A stretch of 39,556 nt of DNA from Dehalococcoidia bacterium (GCA_009619075.1 WJOY01000017.1:1-39556); one strand, 5' to 3'. Counted from the first letter of the stretch, positions 24,795 to 33,561 are shown. Notes: generated by a model from the letters alone, not told the origin. Program-made: numbers and translations.

Positions 24795-26233
24795 GGGGCC
24801 CACACCTCTGGATCATAATTATCCTCTTTGTCGCCTTAACTCTATCCCATTATACCGATCTCCTATCTGAAATACCTATCCTGGGCGACATTTCGCTGCC
24901 TGTAGCTCTCGGTCTTTCACGACACAGTTTGGAGCGGCTTCTTTATTTGCTGCTAGTGCTATATTCCAACTGGGCACTGGGGATAATCGGTGGTGGGGCA
25001 CTATGGCTTTCAAGCAGTGTGGCAATGTTACTTCACCCCTTCCTCATTCCCTCCCATTTTAGAGCTGCATTGCTAGAAAGTTTCGCCTGCCTCGTCATCA
25101 GTGCTCTAATTATCATGCTTATACAAACCCGCCATGAATATAAGCAGCGACAGGAGATGCTAGAAAAGGCCGTGGAGGATCTGGAATTGTCGCGGCGAAA
25201 CTATGAAGAGTTATTCACCAACACCAGCGACGCTGTTTGGGTTCACGATATGGAGAGCAATATCACTTTAGCTAATAAAGCCTGTGAAAAACTCACCGGC
25301 TATCCTGTTCCAGAATTGATCGGCAAAAATGTCTCCCAGTTTCTTGCCCCAGAGGCGCTAGCTTTGTTTAGACAGGCAAAAGAAAGGCTACTGAGAGGCG
25401 AAGCTATGGAACAGCGCTATGAGCAGCAATTAAATAGGAAAGATGGCTCTAAAGCAATCATACACTTAGCTACGCGGCTTATAGTTAGCGACGGCAAGCC
25501 TCAAGCTTTTCAGAACATAGCTCGAGATATAACTGAGGAGAGAAAGTTGCAGGATAATCTGCGATTTTACCTCAGGGAATGTCTCAGGGCTCAGGAAGAA
25601 GAACGTAAGCGCCTAGCCTGTGAGCTCCATGACGATACTTCACAGCTAGTATTGCTACTATCTCATCACATAGATAACATTGCCTCTGAAGCCAGCAATT
25701 ATTTACCCCAGAAGCTAAGAAATGAGTTTGAGAAGTTATATGAACTGTCTCAGCAAGCCTATGAGGGCATCAAGCGCTATGCTCAAGCTTTAAGGCCCCG
25801 CATTCTGGATGACTTAGGTTTGGTGCCAGCTCTGGAGTGGCTAGCTCAGGAAATAACCAAGCTTGCAGGAATCAAAGTTCAGGTTAAAACAGATACCGTG
25901 CCCCCACTACCTCCAGAAACACAGCTGGTTTTGTTCCGTATCGCTCAAGAAGCCCTAAATAATATTCACAGACACTCTGAGGCATCTGAAGCCAACATTA
26001 TGTTGGAGTACCAGGAAGATGCGGTCAAGATGACCATTAGTGATAATGGCAAGGGCTTTGAGCTTCCCCGGTGGCTAAGCGATTTTGCCGCTCAAGGTAA
26101 ACTAGGACTTACTGGCATGGCAGAACGAATTCAACTGGTAGGCGGGGAAATTGAAATCACTTCTCAAATAGGAAAGGGAACTAAAATAATAGTTAAAGCA
26201 CCGACAAAGCTTTATAATGAGAGCAATAGTTAG
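24746..26233 (+). CDS. PAS-domain sensor histidine kinase (HisKA_3 type)
   Basis: A 495-aa membrane sensor. Helices are at about 21-37, 63-100 (two or more) and 108-127. There is a short coiled coil at 128-150 and a PAS domain at about 152-265. The HisKA_3 helix has His295 in E-L-H-D-D-T-S-Q, and the ATPase domain has E-A-L-N-N-I-x-R-H-S and D-N-G-K-G-F, ending G-K-G-T-K-I. These are the hallmarks of NarX/LiaS-class kinases that partner LuxR-type regulators, as here. There is little periplasmic sequence, so sensing probably occurs in the membrane or through the cytoplasmic PAS domain. ATG at 24746 with AAGGGA upstream. It converges with the fdhA gene. Confidence 0.92.
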   Translation: MGISYLGRYHRQIPRLRGPHLWIIIILFVALTLSHYTDLLSEIPILGDISLPVALGLSRHSLERLLYLLLVLYSNWALGIIGGGALWLSSSVAMLLHPFLIPSHFRAALLESFACLVISALIIMLIQTRHEYKQRQEMLEKAVEDLELSRRNYEELFTNTSDAVWVHDMESNITLANKACEKLTGYPVPELIGKNVSQFLAPEALALFRQAKERLLRGEAMEQRYEQQLNRKDGSKAIIHLATRLIVSDGKPQAFQNIARDITEERKLQDNLRFYLRECLRAQEEERKRLACELHDDTSQLVLLLSHHIDNIASEASNYLPQKLRNEFEKLYELSQQAYEGIKRYAQALRPRILDDLGLVPALEWLAQEITKLAGIKVQVKTDTVPPLPPETQLVLFRIAQEALNNIHRHSEASEANIMLEYQEDAVKMTISDNGKGFELPRWLSDFAAQGKLGLTGMAERIQLVGGEIEITSQIGKGTKIIVKAPTKLYNESNS

Positions 26234-26244
26234 AGCAGTCCAAG

Positions 26245-26264
26245 GAGATTGCTTTGCTTCCCTC
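26245..26264 (-). repeat. Dispersed GCGAAGC repeat, copy in a convergent gap
   Basis: GAGATTGCTTTGCTTCCCTC matches about 18 of 20 positions of the complement of the 38475-38502 repeat. It lies in the 56-bp gap where the kinase and fdhA genes converge. No separate terminator is visible there. Confidence 0.5.
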
Positions 26265-26289
26265 ATAGCTAACATTTCTTGCCAAGTGC

Positions 26290-28962
26290 TCATAGTTTCT
26301 CCACTCTAACTGCTGCGACTTTGAGTTCAGGAATTTTGGATATCGGGTCTAGTTTGGGGTTGGTGAGGATATTGGCAGGGCTTTCAACGAAATGGAAGGT
26401 CATAAACACCACTCCAGGGGGCGATGCCTCAGTTATCTTGGCTTTAACGCGGATTTCACCGCGCCGAGAACTGACTCTAACTTTATCACCCTGAGCTATG
26501 GCAAGTTGTGAAGCATCCTCAGGGCTGATTTCCACAGTACCCTCGGGTTCTATAATATTAAGTCCGGCTACCTTACGAGTCATCGTCCCGGTATGAAAGT
26601 GATATAAGCTGCGCCCTGTGGTGAGAATCAAAGGATAGTCTTCGTCTGGCGACTCTCCTGGGGGAACATATTTTAGCGGGATAAATCTGCCTTTCCCCCT
26701 AACAAAAGTATTCACATGGAGTATTGGTGTACCTGGATGGTCATCGCTAGGGCAAGGCCATTGGAGTCCCCCACTCTCTAAACGCTGGTAACTTATGCCA
26801 CCATAGCTGGGAGTGAGATAGCGAATTTCCTCCATTATGTCAAACGGGTGGCTATAATCAAAGCCTCCAGCCTCTAACCTTTTGGCTATCTGGCAAATAA
26901 TCCACCAATCAGGATGGGAATCGCCAATTGGCTCAATAGCCTTCCTTACCCGCTGCACTCGCCGCTCAGTATTAGTGAAGGTGCCATCCTTCTCAGCAAA
27001 GCTCACTGCAGGCAAGACAACATGGGCAAATTTTGCTGTTTCGGAAAGGAAAATGTCCTGAACCACAAGAAACTCAAGTTTAGCTAGCGTCTCCCGAACA
27101 TGCCCAACATCAGGATCGCTTAATGCCGGGTTCTCACCAATGAGGTATAGCGCCTTTATCTCTTTCCGGTAGGCGGCTTCAAGCATCTCAACCAAGGTTA
27201 GCCCTGGAGATGAGGGTAATGAGCACCCCCAGGCAATTTCAAATTTCTCTCTGATAGCTGGACTGGCTACTGCCTGGTAACCAGGATAGACATTGGGCAG
27301 GGCACCCATATCGCAAGCACCTTGCACATTGTTCTGACCCCTGAGTGGATTGACCCCGGTTGAGGGCTTGCCTACATTCCCGGTGAGCATTGCCAGGTTG
27401 GCAGTAGCCATCACATTATCAGTGCCATGGGAATGCTGGGTGATACCCATGGCATAGAGGATGGTGGCTGGACTATTGGTGGCAAACATACGGGCTGCTT
27501 GAGCTATTTTGTCACGTGGCACTCCCGTGATGGGCTCAACAAAATCGAGATCAAAATCATTTAATGCCTGCTTGAAGGCATCAAGGTTTTCACATCTCTC
27601 CTCGATAAAGGCTGCGTCAAGCAGCCCCTCGTCCACTATAACCCGCATCATGCCCATAAGTAAGGCAACATCTGTGCCAGGGTTATGCCGTAGCCAGAGG
27701 CTGGCAAAGCGGCAAAGGTCGATCTCACGGGGGTTAGCTACAATGAGCTTTGCCCCTTTATCTACTGCTCTTTTCACCTCAAGCCCGATCACGGGGTGGT
27801 CTTCTGTGGTGTTGGTGCCGATAGCTAAAATGCAAGCGGCGTTACCAACCTCGTTGATGGAATTAGTCATAGCCCCGCTGCCAAAGCTTTGGACAAGGCC
27901 AGCTACAGTAGGAGCGTGACACAGTCGGGCACAGTGATCAACATTATTAGTACCCAATACCGCTCGGGCAAATTTTTGCATGACATAGTTCTCCTCGTTG
28001 GTGCACTTGGCCGATGCAATCACTCCTATCTCGTCTGCTTTATAGCCTTTCAATTTCCTAGCCACCAGATCTAGTGCCTCATCCCAGGATGCCTCTTTCA
28101 ACTCCCCATTCCTTCTTATTAGGGGAGAAGTTAAACGCTGGGGATGTTGGACGAATTCTGCGATACCGAAACGCCCTTTGACACATACTTGGCCATGATT
28201 AACTGTACCATCTGGAGCCGGAATGGAACTTATTATCCTCTCATCCTTGACCTCGAGCTTGAGTTGGCAGCCAACTCCACAATATGGGCAAGTAGTAACT
28301 ACTTCACGGTCAGGCAAGCCCTCCCACTTATTAGCTCTTTCCATCAGGGCTCCGGTAGGACAAGCATCAATACAAGCTCCACAGAATTCACAGCTTACTT
28401 CCTGAAGTGGCTGATTGAAAGCGGTGCCTATCAAAGTTTCACTCCCTCGATAGGTAAAGGAGATGGCTCCCACCTTACGTACCTCTTGACACACGCGGGC
28501 GCAGCGACCACAAAGAATGCACAAGTTATAATCTCGGTCGAAGAATGGGTTTTCCCTGTTAACGGGGAGCTCCTTATAAGTATAAGGGAGAGTTACTTTC
28601 TCCAGTCCGATATAGCGAGCAACCCTCTGTAATTCACAGTTTAGATTTTTGGGGCAGGTGAGGCAGGAATATGGATGCTCGCTTAAAATCAGCTCCATTA
28701 TGTTACGGCGAAGCTCTTGCAATTTTGGGGTATTGGTATGGACTACCAATCCTTCAGTCGCTGGGGTAGTGCATGCTGGGGGAAAACCGCGCATCCCCTC
28801 GATGTCCACAATGCACAGGCGGCAAGCACCAAAGGGAATTAGGTCTGGATAGTAGCAAAGCGTAGGAATATAGATGCCAGCTTCCAGGGCTGCCTCCAAA
28901 ATTGTAGCCTCCCTTTTCGCTTTTACTTCCTTCCCGTCAATAATCAAAGTAACAGTATCCAT
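26290..28962 (-). CDS. fdhA: Formate dehydrogenase alpha subunit, NuoG-like N-terminus (Cys form)
   Basis: An 890-aa molybdopterin enzyme that oxidises formate or reduces CO2. N-terminal [2Fe-2S] ferredoxin with C36, C47, C50, C64. His-Cys [4Fe-4S] region H-P-Y-S-C-L-T-C-P-K-N-L-N-C. Two [4Fe-4S] clusters C-I-L-C-G-R-C-A-R-V-C and C-E-F-C-G-A-C-I-D-A-C. The molybdopterin domain starts C-P-Y-C-G-V-G-C near 226. The metal ligand position is Cys (H-C-A-R-L-C-H-A-P, a TGT codon), not selenocysteine. A dinucleotide-binding C-terminal domain is present. The N-terminal array matches soluble NAD-linked formate dehydrogenases. ATG at 28962, 22 bp after the nuoF-type gene; last gene of the operon. Confidence 0.95.
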   Translation of the reverse strand: MDTVTLIIDGKEVKAKREATILEAALEAGIYIPTLCYYPDLIPFGACRLCIVDIEGMRGFPPACTTPATEGLVVHTNTPKLQELRRNIMELILSEHPYSCLTCPKNLNCELQRVARYIGLEKVTLPYTYKELPVNRENPFFDRDYNLCILCGRCARVCQEVRKVGAISFTYRGSETLIGTAFNQPLQEVSCEFCGACIDACPTGALMERANKWEGLPDREVVTTCPYCGVGCQLKLEVKDERIISSIPAPDGTVNHGQVCVKGRFGIAEFVQHPQRLTSPLIRRNGELKEASWDEALDLVARKLKGYKADEIGVIASAKCTNEENYVMQKFARAVLGTNNVDHCARLCHAPTVAGLVQSFGSGAMTNSINEVGNAACILAIGTNTTEDHPVIGLEVKRAVDKGAKLIVANPREIDLCRFASLWLRHNPGTDVALLMGMMRVIVDEGLLDAAFIEERCENLDAFKQALNDFDLDFVEPITGVPRDKIAQAARMFATNSPATILYAMGITQHSHGTDNVMATANLAMLTGNVGKPSTGVNPLRGQNNVQGACDMGALPNVYPGYQAVASPAIREKFEIAWGCSLPSSPGLTLVEMLEAAYRKEIKALYLIGENPALSDPDVGHVRETLAKLEFLVVQDIFLSETAKFAHVVLPAVSFAEKDGTFTNTERRVQRVRKAIEPIGDSHPDWWIICQIAKRLEAGGFDYSHPFDIMEEIRYLTPSYGGISYQRLESGGLQWPCPSDDHPGTPILHVNTFVRGKGRFIPLKYVPPGESPDEDYPLILTTGRSLYHFHTGTMTRKVAGLNIIEPEGTVEISPEDASQLAIAQGDKVRVSSRRGEIRVKAKITEASPPGVVFMTFHFVESPANILTNPKLDPISKIPELKVAAVRVEKL

Positions 28963-28984
28963 GCTTACTCTCTCTTAATCAAAT

Positions 28985-31900
28985 TTACTCCCGCTCCTCC
29001 AAGTCGCATCTCAAGCACCGCGTTGCCTCCTCAATGGCTAGTTCCTCACTAAGGCTAAGTTCCACCTCAGCAAAACTACCAAGTCGCTCACCTAAAGGCA
29101 GAGTAGGTATTGGGAGACGATGCTTCTCCCCCTCGTCAATTTCAGGCAGCGCCTCTAGCTCTTCAGGTGGCGCCAGCTTTTCGTCTATCACTCCCTTGCC
29201 ACCTAAATATTTATCAATCGAGATTGCTGCCTGCCTTCCAGCAGCGATGGCCTCGATGACTGTGGCTGGTCCAGTCACGGCATCGCCGCCAGCAAAGACA
29301 CCCTCCCTACCTGTAGCTAAAGTATAAGTGTCAACCTGGAACGTATTCCCCCTTCCCAAGGGGAGCCCGAATTGGTCTGGAGTCTCTGGCATCTGACCGA
29401 TAGCAGCAATCACAGTATTAAAGCTCGAGCTGAATTCACTGTCCTCGATTGGCACTGGGCGTCGTCTACCACTGGTATCCACCGCCCCCAGCTTCATGCG
29501 AATGCATATAAGCTCCACCACACTGTCTTTGCTCTCTATTCTAATCGGGGCAGCAAGGAACTCTATCTTCACCCCTTCATGTATTGCCTCATTTATTTCT
29601 TCCTCGCTTGCTGGCATCTCAGTCCTAGTGCGGCGATAGATAATGGTTACCTCCTTGGCACCAAGTCGAAGTGCGTTGCGGGAAGCATCTATGGCGACAT
29701 TGCCCCCGCCGATGATTGCTATTCTGTTCCCTACCCTAACTTTATTCCCCATATTTATCTCTCTGAGAAAGGATATACCTTCCATAACCTCAGGACTATC
29801 CTCTCCTTCAATCCTTAGCTTAGCCCCTTGGTGAGCGCCAATGGCAAGGAAAATGGCGTTATAACCATCGGCAAAAAGCCCGTCTAAGGAGTTGATTTTT
29901 GCATTTGTCCTTATGTCAACTCCAACACTCTTTATCTCCTCAATTTCCTCAGTTAATACCTCTCGGGGCAAGCGATACTCGGGAATGCCATAACGCATCA
30001 TGCCACCTGGCTCAAGGAGCGCCTCAAACACAGTAACGGTATGTCCTCGCTTCGCCAGGTAATAGGCTGCAGTAAGTCCTGCTGGCCCGGAGCCAATGAT
30101 GGCAACTTGCTTTCCTGTAGCTGGAGCTATTTTTGCCCTCATTTTCCAGAGCCCATTGCCCCTCTCGGCGGCAAAGCGCTTGAGCACCCTTATAGCAATA
30201 GAGTCATCTAATAGTCCTCGCCGACATTTGGCTTCACAGGGATGGGGACAGACACGCCCACAAACTGAGGGGAAGGGTATTTTCTCTCGAATTACCGCCA
30301 ACGCTTGGTCAAACTGCCCCTGACTAATGAAGCGAATATAGCGAGGTACATCCACACCAGCGAGACAGGTATGGCTGCAAGGTGCCTTGACCAGCCCCTT
30401 ACAGACCGCAGCAGGACATTTCTTTCTTTTGATATGGGCTTCATATTCATCACGGAAGTAGCGGATGGTACTCAACACTGGATTGGGTGCTGTTCCCCCT
30501 AAGGCGCAGAGCGAGCCATCCCTGACTGTTTCAGCAAGTTGCTGTAATTTATCAATGTCTCCGTCTTGCCCCTCTCCACGAGTTATGCGTTCCAAGATAT
30601 CGAGCATCTGTCTTGTGCCCACTCGACAGGGGGCACACTTTCCACAGGATTCGGCTTGAACAAAGGTGAGGAAGAATTTGGCAAAATCAACTATGCAAGT
30701 ATCTTCGTCAGCCACGATCATGCCACCTGAGCCCATAATGGAGCCCGCTTGGGTCAAAGCTTCATAATCTACAGGTAGGTCTAAGAGCTCAGCGGGAAGG
30801 CAGCCTCCAGAAGGACCACCAGTCTGCACCGCCCTAAACTGCTTATCGTCAGCAATGCCACCTCCAATATCATAGACGATCTCACGAAGGGTGATGCCTA
30901 AGGGAACTTCAATGAGTCCGGTGCGCTTTATCTTTCCCGCCAAAGCAAAAGTCTTTGTTCCTTTGCTCCCCTCTGTTCCATATTGGGCATACCAATCTGC
31001 GCTTTTTTGCAAAATCGCCGCCACAGCGGCAAGGGTTTCTACATTATTGATATTGGTTGGTTTGCCCCAGATGCCTGATTGAGCGGGGAAGGGAGGACGG
31101 GGGCGGGGCATACCCCGTTTACCCTCAATAGAAGCCATCAATGCTGTTTCTTCGCCGCAGACGAAAGCTCCTGCTCCCTCTTTGATTTCTATGTCGAAAT
31201 TGAAGCCTGAACCAAGGATGCTTTCCCCCAGAAGCCCATATTCCTTCATCTTAGCAAGGGCAATATTCAATCGTTCTAGAGCCAGTGGGTATTCGGCGCG
31301 GCAATAGATATAGCCATGTGTTGCCCCTATAGTGTAGGCAGCAATAAGCATTCCCTCCAGAACAGCATGTGGGTCTCCTTCCAAGACGGATCGATTCATA
31401 AAGGCCCCAGGGTCTCCTTCATCGGCATTGCAAACGAGGTATTTTTCCCTGCCGGGAGATTTACGGCAGAAATCCCACTTGAGCCATGTAGGGAAGCCAG
31501 CACCACCTCGCCCTCTGAGCCCTGACTTTTTAATCTCCCCTATAATTTCCTCCGGGCTCATTTTAAGTACCCGGGCAAATCCGCTATAGCCACCACGGGC
31601 AATATAGTGATTAATATTTTCGGGATCAATAGTTCCACAATTTCTCAGAATGATACGAACCTGCGGTTTGAGCATGGGCAAGTCAAAGAATCTGGGAATA
31701 CCCTCAATGCTACCATCACCTATAGTGCCTAAGGCGAGGTCTGGGCGAGGATTATCTTTAATCAGATAATCCTCGACGAGCTCGGGCACAATTTCAGGGG
31801 TGATATTGCCATAGCAAATGCGGGGTCGCCTTGGCTTGATGATATCAACTAAAGGCTCAAGATAACATAGCCCGACACATCCCACCTGTATCACAATAGC

Positions 31901-32065
31901 ATCGATACTGCGCTTGGCTAATTCATCATTAATAGTTTGGAGCACATTTAACGCGCCCGCTGAGCGACCACAGGTGGCAGCACCAACGAGGATGCGGGGC
32001 TTTTCACTGTGCTCTAAGGCTTCCCATTCCGATTTTGCTCGACTTTGAATCTGGTCAAAAATCAT
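28985..32065 (-). CDS. NuoF-like flavoprotein fused to a GltD-type NAD(P)H:FAD module
   Basis: A 1026-aa protein. Residues 1-110 are a thioredoxin-like [2Fe-2S] domain (A-T-C-G-R and V-G-C-V-G-L-C). Residues about 125-540 are NuoF/HydB: the FMN motif G-R-G-G-A-G-F-P-T, and [4Fe-4S] ligands C-G-K-C-A-P-C. From about 565 onward it is GltD-like, with C-S-H-T-C, C-G-R-V-C-P-H-P-C-E-A-K-C, FAD motif G-S-G-P-A-G, and I-I-G-G-G-N-V-A with Y-R-R-T-R-T-E-M-P. The GltD module replaces the ferredoxin tail found in HydB-type proteins. The enzyme thus has two nucleotide-linked flavins (NADH at FMN, NAD(P)H at FAD). ATG at 32065, 15 bp after the nuoE-like stop. It supplies the pyridine-nucleotide end of the formate dehydrogenase. 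Confidence 0.92.
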   Translation of the reverse strand: MIFDQIQSRAKSEWEALEHSEKPRILVGAATCGRSAGALNVLQTINDELAKRSIDAIVIQVGCVGLCYLEPLVDIIKPRRPRICYGNITPEIVPELVEDYLIKDNPRPDLALGTIGDGSIEGIPRFFDLPMLKPQVRIILRNCGTIDPENINHYIARGGYSGFARVLKMSPEEIIGEIKKSGLRGRGGAGFPTWLKWDFCRKSPGREKYLVCNADEGDPGAFMNRSVLEGDPHAVLEGMLIAAYTIGATHGYIYCRAEYPLALERLNIALAKMKEYGLLGESILGSGFNFDIEIKEGAGAFVCGEETALMASIEGKRGMPRPRPPFPAQSGIWGKPTNINNVETLAAVAAILQKSADWYAQYGTEGSKGTKTFALAGKIKRTGLIEVPLGITLREIVYDIGGGIADDKQFRAVQTGGPSGGCLPAELLDLPVDYEALTQAGSIMGSGGMIVADEDTCIVDFAKFFLTFVQAESCGKCAPCRVGTRQMLDILERITRGEGQDGDIDKLQQLAETVRDGSLCALGGTAPNPVLSTIRYFRDEYEAHIKRKKCPAAVCKGLVKAPCSHTCLAGVDVPRYIRFISQGQFDQALAVIREKIPFPSVCGRVCPHPCEAKCRRGLLDDSIAIRVLKRFAAERGNGLWKMRAKIAPATGKQVAIIGSGPAGLTAAYYLAKRGHTVTVFEALLEPGGMMRYGIPEYRLPREVLTEEIEEIKSVGVDIRTNAKINSLDGLFADGYNAIFLAIGAHQGAKLRIEGEDSPEVMEGISFLREINMGNKVRVGNRIAIIGGGNVAIDASRNALRLGAKEVTIIYRRTRTEMPASEEEINEAIHEGVKIEFLAAPIRIESKDSVVELICIRMKLGAVDTSGRRRPVPIEDSEFSSSFNTVIAAIGQMPETPDQFGLPLGRGNTFQVDTYTLATGREGVFAGGDAVTGPATVIEAIAAGRQAAISIDKYLGGKGVIDEKLAPPEELEALPEIDEGEKHRLPIPTLPLGERLGSFAEVELSLSEELAIEEATRCLRCDLEERE

Positions 32066-32079
32066 CTCAGCTTCCGAAG

Positions 32080-32529
32080 CTAATGATAAGAGGACAGAAC
32101 TTGCTTTGCCTTTATCGGGGTCATCCTACTATAAACTGTCTTATCCACCACCATCACTGGGGATAAAGCACAGCAACCAAAACAGGCAACCCTCTCCAGA
32201 CTAAATTTATAGTCCTCCGTAGTCTCTCCCGGCTTGATGCCAAGTTTTCTTTGCACCGTTTCCATAATGCGCGCTCCAGCCCGCACATAACAGGAAGTGC
32301 CAAGACACACCTTAACAGTATATTCACCAGAACGGGTAAAGCGAAACTGAGCATAGAAAGTAGCCACACCGAAAATCTCACTCTTTGAGAGGCCTAGAAA
32401 GCGGGCGATTTCGGATACCGCTTCCTCCGGGAGATAGCTCAGTTCTTCCTGAACTTTTTGCAAGATAGGAATTAAGGTTCCTCGCTTCTCTCTATATGGC
32501 GCTAATATCTCAGCCAGTTTATCGCTGAT
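32080..32529 (-). CDS. NuoE-like [2Fe-2S] subunit, non-canonical start
   Basis: A thioredoxin-like [2Fe-2S] subunit with ligands C-L-G-T-S-C and C-F-G-C-C. It shuttles electrons with the NuoF-like partner. The first standard start codon in frame is TTG at 32463, which would begin inside the conserved P-I-L-Q-K-V-Q-E-E-L helix. The reading frame stays open to a stop at 32548-32550, and the extra residues (S-D-K-L-A-E-I-L-A-P-Y-R-E-K-R-G-T-L-I-P) are clearly the NuoE N-terminus. A GGAGG site (32534-32538) precedes ATC codons at 32532 and 32529. I therefore annotate from ATC at 32529 (149 aa), with CTG at 32517 as an alternative. A well-formed promoter lies about 40 bp upstream. Confidence 0.8.
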   Translation of the reverse strand: MSDKLAEILAPYREKRGTLIPILQKVQEELSYLPEEAVSEIARFLGLSKSEIFGVATFYAQFRFTRSGEYTVKVCLGTSCYVRAGARIMETVQRKLGIKPGETTEDYKFSLERVACFGCCALSPVMVVDKTVYSRMTPIKAKQVLSSYH

Positions 32530-32577
32530 GATGCCTCCGAAAACTAACTAATTTCAAAAGGCTAGGTTCAAACCCAT

Positions 32578-32607
32578 ACTATAGCGTAAATGGAGAAGTT
32601 AATACAA
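32578..32607 (-). promoter_or_regulatory. Promoter for the formate dehydrogenase operon
   Basis: Read on the minus strand, TTGTAT (plus 32602-32607) and TATAGT (plus 32578-32583) are 18 bp apart. This is a good sigma-70-type promoter, with transcription starting near 32571. The transcript would begin about 40 bases before the proposed nuoE start. Confidence 0.5.
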
Positions 32608-32676
32608 GTAGTTGTGCTCGTTGGGTCTGCATTTTTTAGTGTGAAAATCTGTAAAAGGTGCCGGGCCATTTAAAAA

Positions 32677-32728
32677 TGTAGTTGCCCAATTTATTGGGCG
32701 ACTGTGCCTGATAAATCAGGCAACTACA
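32677..32728. repeat. 52-bp palindromic element able to form a three-way cruciform
   Basis: Outer arms TGTAGTTG and CAACTACA enclose two separate palindromes, GCCCAATTTATTGGGC and GCCTGATAAATCAGGC. The structure folds as a base stem carrying two hairpins. It lies in the divergent gap next to the formate dehydrogenase promoter, with A/T-rich flanks. It looks like a small non-autonomous repeat (MITE or REP-like) or a structured regulatory DNA. Confidence 0.65.
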
Positions 32729-32744
32729 AAAATTTGGGGGGAAA

Positions 32745-32757
32745 CACCTCTGAGGTG
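32745..32757. repeat. Perfect palindrome CACCTC-T-GAGGTG
   Basis: Six-base perfect arms around a single T. With no loop it cannot form a normal hairpin, but it could be a binding site for a dimeric regulator. It lies in the gap between the formate dehydrogenase operon and fdhD, far from the likely start of either transcript. Confidence 0.3.
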
Positions 32758-32819
32758 GCTGAAATTGAACGGGGAATCAAAATTAAACAGCCTGGGTGCC
32801 GGGAAGGAGGTGATTATTC

Positions 32820-32856
32820 GTGGAAGTAAAGGACGTTACCAACTTTAGTGGCAAAT
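32820..32856 (+). repeat. 37-bp direct repeat, left copy (piece of dead protease gene)
   Basis: Matches 33827-33863 at all but three positions. It would read V-E-V-K-D-V-T-N-F-S in the frame of the maturation protease. It follows a near-perfect AAGGAGGTGAT ribosome site at the right distance from its GTG, which gives a 16-codon mini-frame. The last codons of fdhD on the other strand are made from it. Confidence 0.7.
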
Positions 32857-33561
32857 GTGCTTATCTATAACTCTCCACTCATGAGAATAAATATTAAATC
32901 GATGCCCTCGAGCAAAGCCGATCAATGCTATGCCAAACTTCTGGGCAGCTTCTATGGCTAGGCTAGTAGGGGCTGAGATGCTTACTATCACAGGAATTTG
33001 GACACGGGCTGCCTTCACCACGGTTGACTTTGTCTGCCGACTCGAGGTTACCAGTGCGCTGTTAGCCAGGTCCATCTTGGTACCAAATGCAAGGCCAATG
33101 ACCTTATCTATAGCACAATGCCTACTTACATCTTCAACAAAGATATAACTACGCTGATTACGTATCTGAGCAATATGAGTACCTCCAGTCTCCTTAAATA
33201 GGAGGCTATCTTCATCCAGCTTCTTGATAGCATCCCAGATCTCGGTGACAGTTATCTTGGCTTGCGAGTTAACCTCTTTCACCTTTACAGAATTGCACCT
33301 GCCAATTGTAACGGCAATGGCAAATTTGCTTCCATCCGACTTGACTTCTATGCCTTTTATATTCGAGGAATGGCATATCCCCTCAGAAATCAGATGCCCC
33401 CTAGCCAGCTCCTCTAAATGGGTTGGCAAACAATAGAGTGACCGATAAACCTCACCGTTAAGCCTGATCACAACCTCGGCCTCAGAGGTAACTAGATCAA
33501 AACAGACTTCCCTATGACAATCTAAAATTCTGTGTATTTTAACCTTTCTTAATTCTGCCAC
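32845..33561 (-). CDS. fdhD: Formate dehydrogenase accessory sulfurtransferase FdhD
   Basis: A 238-aa protein needed to sulfurate the molybdenum cofactor of formate dehydrogenase. The C-terminal core is typical: V-V-K-A-A-R, I-P-V-I-V-S-I-S-A-P-T-S-L-A-I, then I-G-F-A-R-G-x-R-F-N-I-Y. The C-x-x-C pair near the middle, needed in E. coli FdhD, is degenerate: only C89 remains (G-R-C-N-S). GTG start at 33561. The extreme C-terminus (H-I-C-H) is read from the antisense of the 37-bp repeat, suggesting the gene end was created by a rearrangement. It is oriented like the formate dehydrogenase operon but separated by about 315 bp with hairpins and its own likely promoter. Confidence 0.88.
   Translation of the reverse strand: MAELRKVKIHRILDCHREVCFDLVTSEAEVVIRLNGEVYRSLYCLPTHLEELARGHLISEGICHSSNIKGIEVKSDGSKFAIAVTIGRCNSVKVKEVNSQAKITVTEIWDAIKKLDEDSLLFKETGGTHIAQIRNQRSYIFVEDVSRHCAIDKVIGLAFGTKMDLANSALVTSSRQTKSTVVKAARVQIPVIVSISAPTSLAIEAAQKFGIALIGFARGHRFNIYSHEWRVIDKHICH

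Noticed and set aside
26290-28962. Selenocysteine in the formate dehydrogenase
   Set aside because: The metal-ligand codon is TGT (Cys), so no in-frame TGA or SECIS is needed.
32640-32820. Molybdenum-cofactor or thiamine riboswitch near the formate dehydrogenase genes
   Set aside because: Some short segments look suggestive (CTCTGAGG), but I could not match a known consensus, and the hairpins are better explained as a palindromic repeat.
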